This document shows, in pieces, positions 34,331 to 45,975 of a stretch of 64,000 nt of DNA. The stretch lies in the NCBI RefSeq assembly GCF_020520425.1, contig NC_079491.1:2852001-2916000 (forward strand), in the 5' to 3' direction. The notes below the pieces were generated by a model. That model had not been told where the DNA came from, made no database searches, and was given only the letters and a program-made list of their open reading frames with translations. The position numbers and the translations under genes are program-made. Within the stretch, counting starts at the first letter, position 1, and each line of letters opens with the position of its first letter. The stretch comes from Spinacia oleracea (lineage: Eukaryota > Streptophyta > Magnoliopsida > Caryophyllales > Amaranthaceae).

Positions 34331-35830
34331 TGTAAACCAAAATTTTTGCAACACTTCTTCCATCTCTTTCAACACACACTCAAAGAATAACTAAATTTGA
34401 GTCTCTGAAACAACCAGAAATGTAGCACTTGTCATTTTGTCAATAGACTCAATGTCAGAAAGCCCTATTTTTTGGTATGTTCTTGGATTGATAGAATACT
34501 CTGCATAATTTCTTGCTTCACACAAATATACTTTTCATGTTATTAATGTGAATTTATTTCTGTCTTGTATATTGGTTCAACAAGTTTTTAAATCAAAATG
34601 ATGTACGTGACTGATGATAACTTCTGTCAATTCATGATACGAATAATTTAGAACACTACTTAACTAATACGGAATCTGTCATGAACTTCCTCTGTTGTTT
34701 TTTAAGCTTATTTTCATGAAACTAAATTAGGAGATTAAACTTTAACGTTGGTTTACATTTATGATTTTAATTTTGCCATGGTTATATATGTTGTAGGATG
34801 GATTTCAATAAATAATTGAAGAACAGCCAATAATATTTCCCATGTCCATATTGAGGTAACTTTTCTTCCATATCCTTAAAGCTTTTATTTAACTTTATAT
34901 TTAACTTGTTTTCTTCTTTATATAGGAGCACAAATGGTTTTTAAGTCATGTCTCATAACACTTGAGAAATATCAGAAGAACTTCAATCTAAGTTCAATGA
35001 AGAAAACAAACTTACCAATCGTATGGACACGAAACAAGAAGATCAGGACGGTCAAGACCTCGACCTCGACCTCTATGATATTTGTTGTAGATTTTATTTT
35101 AGTTTAATTTGTCGGTGTTTTATTACGAGTACTATCTTTTAAGTTTAATTAGAACATAAAGACGAGATGATGTGGGTGTGATTGTTGGTTTCTCCTGAAT
35201 TGGAAGTTTATAAATGATGTCAAAAGAAAAATTTGAGCAATGAAGTTTCTATTTCTTTTTATTGTTATGTCATTTGAACAAAATACAATTGCTTCAAAAT
35301 TAAATATTAATGTTATTTTACGATGGATTATTTGGTCGTAATTATGTAATTGTTTGTTGTTAAAGTATCTATTGGTGACGAAATATTGTGTTGTCGTTAG
35401 TTATTAATGCCAAAAAATTAATTCTTCGTTAGTAACAAAACGACGAAACAGTAATACGTCGTTAATTGTTAACAGTGACAAGATTTTTTGTCGTTATTAT
35501 TCAATGACGATTATCGACAGTAAAACCAATAACGACTATCATTGTCGTTAAAACCAATAACGACGATAAATTTTCGCTGTTAAAAGTTTTAACGACGATG
35601 AACTTTTGGACATTTAACGACGAAAAATTCCATCGTTAAATGCTCTTCTTATAGTAGTGTTCAATTGTTAATATATAAGTTGTAGTTGCTGATATTCACT
35701 TTTTCTGCTTTATTAACACTTGAAATCAGTTTGATCTGTCGTATATTTAGATAAAATTTGCCCCAGGCCAAAACCGATTTTTCCAATTGAGATACGCTAT
35801 GTTCGGATTATGTATAGATCATAAACAATA

Positions 35831-36129
35831 CTTCCTCCGTCCCTTAACACTCGACCCGGTTTGATCGGTACAGAGTTTAAGGGACTTGAATTGACTTATT
35901 AGTTTAATAGATAGTGGGGTATTATTTTAATGTAGTTAGTGGGAAATGTGTAAAGGGGTAGAGTATGAGTTGAATATTTTATTATTTTTTGTATGGAGTA
36001 GGGTGTAGGTGGGTTAATAAGGGAGGAGTTGGAAATAATATAATATTGTTAAATATTTCCATTTTTAGAAACAGGTCAAAGGGACAGCCCGATAAGGAAA
36101 ACAGGTCAAGTATTAAGTGACGGAGGGAG
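35831..36129. mobile_element. Stowaway-type MITE
   Basis: CTTCCTCCGTCCCTTAACAC and the inverse TATTAAGTGACGGAGGGAG, with TA at both borders. Interior sequences such as CGGTACAGAGTTTAAGGGAC and AGACAGGTCA-like words match the element at 3575-3901 in reverse, so both belong to one subfamily. Confidence 0.85.
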
Positions 36130-36680
36130 TATGTCCACTATCTGTCCAGATCATAACCAATCTGCTCAGATCATATCTAGATCAGAATATTAATTCAATA
36201 TTTGATGTTAATGTTATTATTAATATATAATTCCATGTTAAGATTAATATTAATACATCAAAGCTTTGTTTCCTTCACCTTATTCTTATTGCATATCAGA
36301 TCATGTCAGAAAGCAAAAACACTCACATAAAACATTAAGATCATAGTAGATTAGACCAGACCATAAGCTAAAGAAATCAGACCAGATCAGGTGAAAAGAA
36401 CAAGGTCCAATTCAAAGAAACGTAAAAACATCTAGAACATTTGCAAAATAGTTTATGTCAACTTGAAACATGGCAATGAATAAAAGCTATGATAAATTAT
36501 TATTGATAATATACACTAATGGTACAAATAGTAATGTTCCGCAAATAGGAAGATATTGACTATTGTCACATAATAGTTACATCCAATTTTGAAGTATTGA
36601 ACTATGAATGTGTGATCTCAATCTGTTTTTTTATAGACCGAGATTATATTTCCTAATCAAAAAGTTTTATTTTTAGAATC

Positions 36681-37123
36681 AGGCAAATTTGTCAAATACA
36701 ACCTAATAAAGTTTTCTATTTGTCAATTACAACCTCAAATTTTAAATTTTGCCAATTACAACCTTAAACTTGTACACCTATTTTAAATTACAACCCTAAA
36801 CCATTTTCCGGCAAAAATCACCGGGAAATAATGTCATAACGTTATTAAAAAAAATTATAAAGTACTTAATATCTGTAAAAAAAAAAAAAATTCAATTATT
36901 TTATTTTAATTCTTATTTACTGATTTAAATTTTTTATAGAAAATATGTAACTATTTTTTTAATAACATTATTACATCATCTTCCGATGATTTTTTCCGGA
37001 AAATAATTTCGGGTTGTAATTTAAAATGGATGTATAAGTTTAAAGTTGTAATTGGAAAAAATAAAATTTGATGTTGTAATTGGCAAATAGAGAACTTTAT
37101 TAGATTGTATTTGACAAATTTTC
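36681..37123. mobile_element. Long-TIR foldback element downstream of PMEI copy A
   Basis: Left half (AATTTGTCAAATACAACCTA, CAATTACAACCTCAAATTTT, CCATTTTCCGGCAAAAATCA) is the approximate reverse complement of the right half (TAGATTGTATTTGACAAATT, TGTTGTAATTGGCAAATAGA). The paralogous site behind copy B (about 48876-48896) lacks it: TTTTTAGAATTACAAAGTTT runs straight through. Flanks TTTTAGAAT and CCTTAGAAAT suggest a 9- to 10-bp target duplication, as for Mutator-type elements. Confidence 0.75.
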
Positions 37124-37221
37124 CTTAGAAATTATAAAGTTTATAGATCTAGAGATCGAACATGTGGTCCGTTCAAGTCAACGGGCAAAGCTATAAATCG
37201 TTTTGGCTAGACTTAACTGAT

Positions 37222-37761
37222 TTACCTCGTATTAATCAACTGTTTAGTCAGCTTATAATCAGTTTCGATACTTAGAAGTCCTGAAAATACAGAAGGAGGT
37301 ATAGTAATTCCAGATGCAGAAAAAGTTGAACTACAAGTTATTAAATCTTTTGTAACAACTTCATCAATAGTTTTGCTAGCACCCGAAAAATCGCCAAAAA
37401 TAACTTGTCGTAGTATCCACTCACCTTTATGACTTAGAACATTTGTAATATAATCGTTCATTTTTTCGACGGCTTGTCTCGTTTTCGAGTCAGTGGTTTT
37501 ATCGTGGAGGATTTTTTCCACGTCTTGTACGAGTTTCGTAAGATCGCTATTGGCGCAATCAATCGTTGCTTTTATGAGATCTACGGCTACTTGGAAGTCT
37601 TTTCCGGCGTTGTTTACGCAGCTAGTGCATGCGACCGGGGCATTTGTTGCGTCGCACATTCGTTTTACGAGTAAATTGTCATTACCGGCATGTGTTTGAG
37701 AGATTATGAAAAGGATTAGAGAAATTATTAATTTGATGCTTTGATTGCAATAAAAAGCCAT
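37222..37761 (-). CDS. PMEI-like secreted inhibitor, copy A
   Basis: A 179-residue single-exon frame. Residues 1-25 (MAFYCNQSIKLIISLILFII, then SQTHA) form a signal peptide. The mature part has the cysteine pattern of the invertase/pectin methylesterase inhibitor fold: C36 and C45 spaced by eight (MCDATNAPVACTSC), with an extra C48. C69 lies in DCANSDLTKLVQDVEKI and C143 in DLITCSSTF. Length fits the family. PMEI proteins block cell-wall pectin methylesterases; related proteins block invertases; which target applies cannot be told. Overall similarity to canonical PMEIs is low, so this is a divergent branch. Copies B (48897-49338) and C (52577-53125) share MAFY/NAPV.CTSC, TDSKTRQ or TDPKTRQ, and SASGI.IP..VFSGL. 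The start is fixed by the signal peptide shared with copy C. Confidence 0.72.
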   Translation of the reverse strand: MAFYCNQSIKLIISLILFIISQTHAGNDNLLVKRMCDATNAPVACTSCVNNAGKDFQVAVDLIKATIDCANSDLTKLVQDVEKILHDKTTDSKTRQAVEKMNDYITNVLSHKGEWILRQVIFGDFSGASKTIDEVVTKDLITCSSTFSASGITIPPSVFSGLLSIETDYKLTKQLINTR

Positions 37762-38515
37762 TCAATTGAATTGAATTGAATTGAACTGAATTTTGTGTGT
37801 TTTTATTTGATTTTGTGAAATGTATGATTTTTTTTTTTGCTTATTTGATATATATACTCGTACAACCTTATTCATAAATAGATATGGTATTGTGCACCAT
37901 CCCCTTTTCCACTATATATAGTTTGCAAAATATAGTAAAATAAATCAAGATGCTTTCCGTCCTTACATTTTTTTTATTTAAATCGTCTTAATGAATATTT
38001 TAGGCACTTATAATTTTCATATCATTGTATCAAGGTTTGAACATTTCACCGTAAGATTTGTACTCTTTTCATTTCATAAAATTCCTCTGTTTTTTTCATT
38101 ATGCGCGGTTAACAATTTACTCCTTTAATCATTAATATATTTAAATATAATATGTGTTAGTAGAAATTATAAAAATCCAACAAAAATATTCGTCTTAATG
38201 AATATTTTAGGCAATTACAATTTACATATCATCGTATCAAGGTTAAAATTCTTCGCCGTAAGACTTACTCTTAATTTGTGTTACATGAAATTCCTCAATT
38301 TTTCATTATGCACGATTTTCAATACTTTATCCATTAATATCTTTAAACATAATAATACTCCGTAGAAATAAAAAATATCCAACAAGAAAATACTTTGTCT
38401 TATATCTTAACCAGCAACTACGGTCAAAGTTTTAAGGCACTAACCAAAAGAATAGTAAAAGCAAACAACTTTATAAAACTGGGGAAGTAGCTTACAATTT
38501 TATTACTCCCTCTGG

Positions 38516-38856
38516 GTTTTTTTTTTGTTATTTATGTTTTTTTGGTGTCTTAAAATATTCTTTACATTTCTTTTATAAATGCTTTAATATTATATCAAAA
38601 TTTGTGTCAAATGATTATTTTAACGAATTAAAATCATTTGGTCATTTAATCTCTCACACTTTTTTATTGTGACGTTAAATTTTTCTCATTTTCCCATATT
38701 AGAATTTTGATAAGAGTGAAAAAGTACTCTGTATATTATAAATAAACGTAATTTTTCTAGTTTAAACAAAAAATTAAAGGAATCTCAATGCACATTAATT
38801 AGTCGTTAATAAATGTTTAAAAGGCCAAACGTAAATAACAAAAAGAAAGGGAGGGA
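38516..38856. mobile_element. Stowaway-type MITE upstream of PMEI copy A
   Basis: CTCCCTCTGGGTTTTTTTTT at the left and AAGAAAGGGAGGGAG at the right, bordered by TA. Interior AAATTCTTTACATTTC-like and CAATGCACATTAATTAGTCG words match the element at 6860-7222. Absent from the corresponding place upstream of copy B. Confidence 0.7.
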
Positions 38857-39189
38857 GTAATAGTTAAAGTATCATTTATTAGTAGTACACTTTTTTTTTT
38901 ATTTGAATAGTTTATTTCATATTTAGATGTTTTGTTTTTGGTGCGAATGAGTCACATGTGAAATATAATTTATAAACGGGGGTGTGAGATTCGAAGCAGG
39001 GACATTTCATATCATATACAGACCATCAATTTTAATCTAACATATACAAACCATCAGTCTTAAGTCTTAACCATATATGTGGGTGTAGTTAGAAGGCTAG
39101 ACGAATACTCAGTATATGCCTCTTTATTTTTTATTTTGATAAGAAAAGAAAACCAGTTTAGATCCTTAAAAAGGACACCTAACTCATTC

Positions 39190-39740
39190 TTTCGGATGTT
39201 AAGGAAAAGGGAGGGGTCAAATTTAGAAAACTCGATCTTTTAATTTGGTAGTCAATATGTGCCTATTGTACGTAGTTTTAGCCTTGTAGGTTGTATTGTA
39301 AGTTTGTAACCCAAGCTTTGAGCACTTTTATTTTATCTATCTTGAAAGAACAATGATATGTTTTCATCGTATCAATTTTGCAAAGCTCAAGTTTTAGTGT
39401 GATTAGGCTGTAAATTAAACGAGTCAAATCGAGTTTAAGTTGAGCTTGATAAGAATTATTGGTGTTCGTGCTAACTCAAGCTTGAACAAAGTTTGAAAAA
39501 TTCTTGTTCTAGCTTAACTCGTTAAGAATTTGGTTTGATCGAGTTTTGTTCACTAACAAGCTTGTTTGCATTTCGAGTTTGAACTCGAGCTTGGATGAGC
39601 TTAAATCTAGCTTGACAAAATAAATGAGCCTTAAAACCCAATTTATACATGTAACAAAAAATTTCATCATTTAAAAGATATAGAAAGAAACTAAAATAGT
39701 TTTAGAATGTCATACTTCGAGATATTAAGAGTCAAAGTCA
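39190..39740. repeat. Duplicated block: gene 2 3' flank plus CGAGCTTG repeat, copy 3
   Basis: GAAAACTCGATCTTTTAATT, TCAATATGTGCCTATTGTAC and GAACAATGATATGTTTTCAT match the blocks at 8955-9100 and 23990-24150. The CGAGCTTG repeat follows and is interrupted by the transposon at 39755-41261; it resumes at 41262 (TTGAACGAGTTTTAACGATA). Confidence 0.65.
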
Positions 39741-40049
39741 TGTACGTAGTATTAGGCCCTGTTTAGTTCACCTTATTTCTCCTGATCTGATCTAGTCTTG
39801 TCTGATCTGGTCTGGTCTGATCTGAACTTATATTTTCTGATCTGATCTGATCTGATCTGATTTAATTTGATTCTTCAGAATCAAGTTTAAACAAAAATCT
39901 ACATTTATTAATATTAAACGACTTACGTGTAAAATAAATGTTACACAAATTATAATATTGTTATTATTTATTTGACTTTGGTCGTGATTTAACTATTCCT
40001 TATATTAGATAGACCTATACATGATCTAGATAGATCGGTTATGATCTAG

Positions 40050-40520
40050 ACATATAAGTTCTGATCTGAATATGATCTGTACAGATCGGTTATGATCTAG
40101 ACATGATTTGTACAGATCAGTTCTGATCTGGACATGATCTGTACATATCAGTTCTGATCTGGTCATGATCTGTAAAGACCAGTTCTGATCTAGTCATAAT
40201 CTATACAAATCAATTCTGATATGTACATGATCTTTGCAGATCAATTCTGATCTGAACATAATCTATACAGAGTCGATATCTAGACCAGTTATAATTTGGA
40301 CATATCGATTCTGATCTAGACATGATGTGTACAAATCGGTTTTGATCTTAACATATTGTAAGGATCGGTTCTGATGTAGACAAGATCTTTGCAGATTTGA
40401 ACATGATCTGGACATGATCTGTACATATCAGTTATGATCTAGATATTATCTGATCCGATCAGTTCTGGTCTGGATATATAATGGTTCTGATATATTAAAA
40501 TCAGTTCTGCTATGGGCATG
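40050..40520. repeat. Minisatellite of GATCTG/ACATGATCTGTA units
   Basis: More than ten diverged copies of a unit of about 30 bp such as AGTTCTGATCTGGACATGAT followed by CTGTACAGATC. Every unit holds two or three GATC sites. Confined to the transposon at 39755-41261; GATCTG-rich remnants also occur near 36140-36400 and 43640-43760. Confidence 0.8.
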
Positions 40521-40730
40521 ACCTGATCATATCGTTTCTGATCTGGACTTAATGGTTTTAATTTGGACGTAATGAATTTGAATGTTTTGTTAATGTTTTT
40601 TTATGCCTTACATAATAGATCTTAATTGGACCGACAACAACATTATTTTTTATTAAAGCAATAATAGTAATAAAATATTAAATATAATAACAATGATATA
40701 AACATATACCAATAATAATAATAATAAATA

Positions 40731-40989
40731 CTCCCTCCGTCCCGGAATACACGTACCGGTTTGACTTTTTGCACTATTCACATAATTCACTTTGACCCTA
40801 TTTTATTTCTAGTATATGAAAACAAAAGTTAGCATATAATATATTGTTGGCTTCATCTTAACATATATTTTAAAAATATTAATATTTCATAAGTTTTTAT
40901 AATATGTAGTTAAAGATATTGGTGGTCAAAGTTGTGTATTGACAACCGTGTCGACTCGAACCGGTGCGTGTATTCCGGGACGGGGGGAG
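40731..40989. mobile_element. Stowaway-type MITE nested in the PIF/Harbinger-like element
   Basis: CTCCCTCCGTCCCGGAATAC at the left, GTATTCCGGGACGGGGGGAG at the right, TA on both sides. It sits inside the AAT-rich part of the larger element, so it arrived later. Confidence 0.88.
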
Positions 40990-41007
40990 TACTAACAATA
41001 AAATAAT

Positions 41008-41040
41008 AAAAATAAAATAATAATAATAATAATAATAATG

Positions 41041-41106
<66 letters not shown>
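41008..41106. repeat. (AAT)n microsatellite
   Basis: About 30 nearly perfect AAT/TAA triplets within the element at 39755-41261. Confidence 0.9.
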
Positions 41107-41107
<1 letters not shown>

Positions 41108-41452
41108 GAGTAATAATAGTAATAGTAATCTGGTCTGGTCTTATCTGATATGATCTGAACTTATTTTTTCTGATCTAATCTGGTCTGGTCTGGTCTGATT
41201 TGATCTGATTAAATCTGAAATAAGTAATAAGGTCCTGAAATAAGGTGAATTAAACAGGGCCTTAGAGAGCATAAAGTTAAGCATGATGCAATATTAATTT
41301 ATTTTTTGAGGTTGAACGAGTTTTAACGATACTTGAACATAACTGATATGTCCAGATCATGAAGAGATCAGAACCGATATGTCCTGATGGTGACCAATCT
41401 CCTATCTAGATTAGAATATTGATGCAATATTTGATGTTAATGTTATTATTAA

Positions 41453-43557
41453 CGGTTTTTTCATGAAATGCCCCTGAGGTTTCACGAAATTCACCAAATA
41501 CCCCTGCGCGTTTCAAAATACATAATATACCCCTATTTTTTTTCCTATTGTTCACCAAATACCCCTATTTTGACTTTCTGTTAGTCCTCCGTTAAGTCAT
41601 GTTTATAATTCACCAAATGCACCTATTTATACACTTTTTGCACAATATACACCTATTTGTAAACTTGTTTGCACCAAATACCCAAACTGCTTTTAAACTG
41701 CATAATTTAAATCTTACGGCTTTGCAGTTCTAATCAGAGCTGTTTGTAACAAATTAGAGCAATAAATAGGGATTATATTCCATAAAAGATGATTAATTTG
41801 CATAGTAACTTTACAAAAACTTTGATTGCCATAATCTATTTGTGCATAAGGTTTAGGAATCAAAGCTGAATTTTGGTCAGTCCAACTTATATTGCAATGA
41901 GCCTTGTCTCCTGGACAAACATCAGCAATCTGGCTTTTGGATGGCACATCTTTTTGTGGCTTCCCTAATCTGTCTCAAACGCTTTTCCATGGTTGGTTGA
42001 TATCGGAAGACGGAACTACTGGAAGTATAGAATAAAGAAAAAAATCAAGGGAGCAGAACGCATTTGTGAACACTTTGCTACAAACAAAAAGTATTAGAAG
42101 AAGGCAATGCTTGTGAAAGCCTTCGGTTGTATGACTTTGCAAACTTGACAAACCCCTGTTATTCCTTGTCCTAGATTGCAAGCCTTTTATTTTAGTTTAA
42201 TCCTTCACTTGCCGCACAAGAGTGTGTTGAAAATTTATATGGAATAACATATGATGAAGTTTCATTTTCTTTTGAGAAAACGCAAACTAAGGATTTACTC
42301 TGATCTTCTCAAAGTTCTGCTCCTCATTTGATCAAGAAATTCCCATTAAAAGTTTTAATCTGTTTTTCGCAAAATATACACAATGGATTGACACCCAATC
42401 CCTTATATTATAAAAAAAACAAAATCTCACTCTTAAGAACTGACTTTTTGCACCTCATATGACCAGAAATTTCAAATTAAAAAAGTGAATGCTGAGCACT
42501 TTTATTCTGATTTTAACAAAATATACACAAAGGATTAACACTCAATCCATGTTTTGTTTGATCTTGATGATCTTCTCAAAGTGCTGCAAGTCATTTGATC
42601 AGGAAATTCACATTAAAAAAGTGAACATTGAACATTTTTATTCTGTTTTTTCCCAAAATACACACAGAGGATTATCATTCAATCCCTTTAGCAAAATACA
42701 CACAAAAAATGACATTGAAAAGCCTGCCAATCCCTTGCAAACCAATTAGCTTTTCGAACGTGATATTTGATCAAAATAGTGTTGAGTGGTTCCGTTCGAA
42801 ATTATAATAATGCAATTGCAATTTGCAAGGTCTTAGATCGCGATGTATTACCAAAAAGCTTCTTATACCTTCAGCCTGCTCAGCCAATTTGGCCAAGTAC
42901 ACATTCTCTTCCCGAGATCCTTCTACAGGCGACATTGTTTCTCACTTCAAGCAAAAATTAACGACCTAGGAAAGCATTCGGGTCAGGGTTCCTCCGTCTG
43001 GAGTTTGGTAGGGGGAAGGAGGTGGTTTGAGGAGAGAGAATTGAGAAGGCGTCGCCGTCTTCTCCTTCATTCGCTTCCGTCGCGCTTAATCCTCTCCTCT
43101 CAATGAATTTGTCCAGTAAAATGGATTCGTCGGACTTCCTCGATCTCTTCTCGCCGCCAGCCTTCAAGTCTTCAACCTTCATCTGCGGAAATGGTGGATT
43201 CACCGGACTTCCCACCACCTGCACTACCCAATCACCGGAAGAAGAGGCTTGTATTTCTGGGTAGTTTGAGGTGAATCAATGGCTATTGATGAATTGGGGG
43301 TGAGATCGAAGATGGGTTAGAACTAGGAGATGAGAGGAGAGAGAAGAAATGAGATTTATTTTTTTAAGTTAAAATATAGAATATTAGGTAAATAAGGGTA
43401 TAATCGTAAATTAAAGCTAACGGAGAACTAACGGTCGTTAAATACAAGGGTATTTGGTGCACTTTAAGTTTAAATAGGGGTATATTATGTATTTTGAAAC
43501 GCGCAGGGGTATTTGGTGAATTTCGTGAAACCTCAGGGGCATTTCATGAAAAAACCG
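41453..43557. mobile_element. Mutator-like element (MULE), non-autonomous, 9-bp target duplication
   Basis: Terminal inverted repeats of about 85 bp (left CGGTTTTTTCATGAAATGCC ... CGCGTTTCAAAATACATAAT; the right end is the inverse) are flanked by perfect 9-bp copies of TATTATTAA (41444-41452 and 43558-43566). The paralogous segment at about 36205 has TATTATTAA once and nothing inserted. Long TIRs and a 9-bp duplication define a MULE. Inside are three degenerate repeats of about 125 bp (42290-42720, with AAATATACACAAAGGATTAA-like words). There are also coding-looking stretches: minus strand about 41714-42030, and plus strand 43103-43264 (KMDSSDFLDLFSPPAFKSST). No MURA transposase is present. 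The coding pieces may be captured host exons, but I recognise none. Confidence 0.88.
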
Positions 43558-45684
43558 TATTATTAATATACTTTTTCATGTTAATATTATTATTAATAAA
43601 TCAAGATTTTGTTCTCTTCACTTTATTCTTATTGCATATCAGATTAGACCAAATTAGCCTAGATAAGACCAGAAAAAAAAAGCAAGAAGCACTCAAAGAA
43701 AACATTAAGATCGGACTAGCTAGATTAAACCATACCAGAAACTAGAAAAATCTGAACCAGATCAGGTAAAAAGAACAAGACCCAATTCAAAGAAACTTAA
43801 AAATACCTAGAACATTTGCAAAACAGGTTATGTCAACTTGAAAGATAGCAATGAACAAAAGCTATGATAAATAATTTATATTTATTGATAATGTACACTA
43901 ATGGTCACTACAAAAATATAGAGCAAGGAGGGCGACACTTTTCAAACAAAGAGGGCGATTAAATTGTCGCCTTTAAATAATTAACCAACTAGGGCGACAT
44001 TATATCGTTGTCGTACACATGAACAATAGGGGCGAAATGGGTAGAGTCGCCCTTTTTGTTAAAAATACGAAAACAATAAGGGCGAACAGGGTGGGGTCGC
44101 CCTTTTTGTTAAAAATACGAAGACGTCAAGAGTTGCCCTCTTTGAAAATCCCAAATTCGTTATCAAAATAATAAAACATAAGTCAGAGTTCTCGAAAATC
44201 CCAAATTCGTTATCGGCCATTATGACTCCTACTCTTCTGCCAGAGTTCTTCAAGAAACTCCAAACACAAACCCTAAAATCCCAAATTCGTTTTCCATAGA
44301 AAAAAATCAATCGACTCAGTTTTTTTGTTGCCCTCTCTCTCCCTGATTCTCTCCCGAATTCCTTCCTAGATTATCCTAATTGATTGAATTTCTCAACTTC
44401 GTCTATGCTTAGTTCGTAACCTCGGGGATTTGTTCGAAAAAAGCCCGATTTATGCTGAGATTTGTTTGAGAGAAGATCAATTTCCGCAGATATTTGTTCG
44501 AGAGAAGGCCGATTTCTGCTTACTGGTATCATCTACTTCTTTTGAATTTTCCATGAATGTGGCAAGTGTTCTACACTTCTACTTGCATTGTTGTATCCTG
44601 TATGGTTAATGTTGTAATTGATGAAATTATAATATGGTTAATGTTGTAATTGATATCACGAAGATTGCGTTTTATTGATTTGGTTGTCGACTTGTCGGAA
44701 TAATGTTCAATTTGATTAGTTATTGAATTTGTTCTCGTTGGATTTTAACACAATCATTTCATATCGTCAATTACAAGAGATTACTACAGTGTGATAACAA
44801 ATCCCTGATGGAGTTAATCAGGTAAATATATATTCATTTGTGGCCTCTCGCTTGGAGTGTGCGATAATCTGGATTGGAGAAAAAAGGTGTTTTTCCATAT
44901 CGATTTGGTTCTAAAGGAGTACAAGTAAAGTTCAGTCAAGAATATATATATGGAGTATTATTGGGAAGATAATGCTTATAGAAGTAGAACATATGCTTCA
45001 TTTGTTATATTGAGGATAAGTTGACTCTTTATTGATAATATGTTAATAGTGTTTGGAATATTGTGGAGATGTATTGGAACTCCATTTTTGGAAGCTTCAC
45101 TTTATATTATTACTGCAGTTGCAATATTGTGGAGATCTATTGGAACCCCATTTCTGAATTGTTTATTTGATCCCAATATTGAGGCTGAAGGCGCATCAAA
45201 ACTCTCGTTAAAAACCTATTTGTCGGACTAATCTCAGTGTTGCAATGACTACAAACAATACCACTCCCTTTTTTGTTAGGGAAACTAATTAAGGGATAAT
45301 GTTACTGACTTAGTAAATCATAATATAACCAAGACCTTTCTATATAAAATTCACAAATTTAAATGTTAAAAATCCCTTTTCTAGTGGATCTAATCCTGCC
45401 CCAATTTTCCAATAGATATGCTTTGTTTGGTTATCAGCAATTTGCCAGACGAATAAGTGGATTCAGACAAACTAGCTTTTTGCAGGAGTAAAGCCAAAGT
45501 GCTTATTGAATTGGAGTCTAAGTCTGTAACTAGTTTATGGTGCTAAGTGCTAACACAGTGAATGAATCTGCTAACACAGGGATAGCCTGATGGACCTTTG
45601 TACACATGCCTTGTCCAGATATCCTGCTGTTAGAGCCATTTGAGGTTTCCCGTTGCTAATGCATAACTTTAATCATTAATAGTC

Positions 45685-45786
45685 AGGGAGTGTTGGAGCT
45701 AAAACGGCAAACCTCGGAGCTTAATGAGCTAGACAACTTGATGATACCTTCTGAAAACGACGAGTTTGCTGTCTACATTCATAATG

Positions 45787-45841
<55 letters not shown>

Positions 45842-45975
45842 ATTTGATATTGAAGATGGTGACAGTAACAATAATAATAATCATAAGCTGATTTTGAAAG
45901 CTTCATTGTGTTGTGAAGATAGGCCTGATCTCTTTGCTGATCTTAATGGGGTGTTGAGTTCTTTGAATTTGCTTA
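45685..45975 (+). pseudogene. bHLH transcription factor C-terminal fragment captured in the CACTA element
   Basis: The frame reads SVLELKRQTSELNELDNLMI, PSENDEFAVYI, an Asn run coded by (AAT)n, then LILKASLCCEDRPDLFADLN and GVLSSLNLL. This order is characteristic of the bHLH30/bHLH106-type plant factors, where the end of the second helix (VKELKRQT) leads to an ACT-like domain (LKASLCCEDRSDLL). The DNA-binding basic region and first helix are missing, and the ACT-like domain stops after its first helix, where an intron or break begins (TATATATATGAATAA). It lies in the plus orientation upstream of the transposase gene. The poly-Asn run (about 45788-45840) is a microsatellite. A host gene fragment carried by the transposon is the simplest reading. 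Confidence 0.72.

Larger units (their letters stand above)
30905..35659. mobile_element. Possible CACTA-type element enclosing unidentified exon-like sequence
   Basis: The left end reads CACAACTAGAAATGGCTCTT and the inverted right end reads CACTACTATAAGAAGAGCAT; both then run into TTTAACGA words. This resembles the common CACTA terminus CACTACTAGAAA with one or two changes. Subterminal TTAACGACGA/TCGTCGTTAA words are dense at the right (35380-35650) and sparser at the left. Flanking triplets are TTG and TTC, so a 3-bp duplication is imperfect. No transposase was recognised inside. The left end begins 10 bp after the CRM gene's stop codon. Alternatively, two separate small elements bound ordinary DNA. 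Confidence 0.4.
39755..41261. mobile_element. PIF/Harbinger-like non-autonomous element with TTA target duplication
   Basis: Ends GGCCCTGTTTAGTTCACCTT and (inverted) GGCCCTGTTTAATTCACCTT, flanked by TTA (39752-39754 and 41262-41264). The related block at about 24510 has a single TTA at the same place (ATGTATTAGAG), consistent with an empty site. The interior is GATCTGATCTG-rich with a minisatellite at 40050-40520, a nested Stowaway at 40731-40989 and an (AAT)n run. No transposase gene. TTA duplication and ends point to PIF/Harbinger, though I could not compare terminal families. Confidence 0.75.

Noticed and set aside
40050-41106. Regular short repeats that might suggest a CRISPR-like array
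   Set aside because: Units are contiguous and diverged with no unique spacers of fixed length; this is a eukaryotic minisatellite plus an AAT microsatellite inside a transposon.
42958-43224. Minus-strand 88-residue frame inside the MULE as a gene
   Set aside because: The opposite strand also opens and neither has a recognisable domain; kept only as possible captured sequence.
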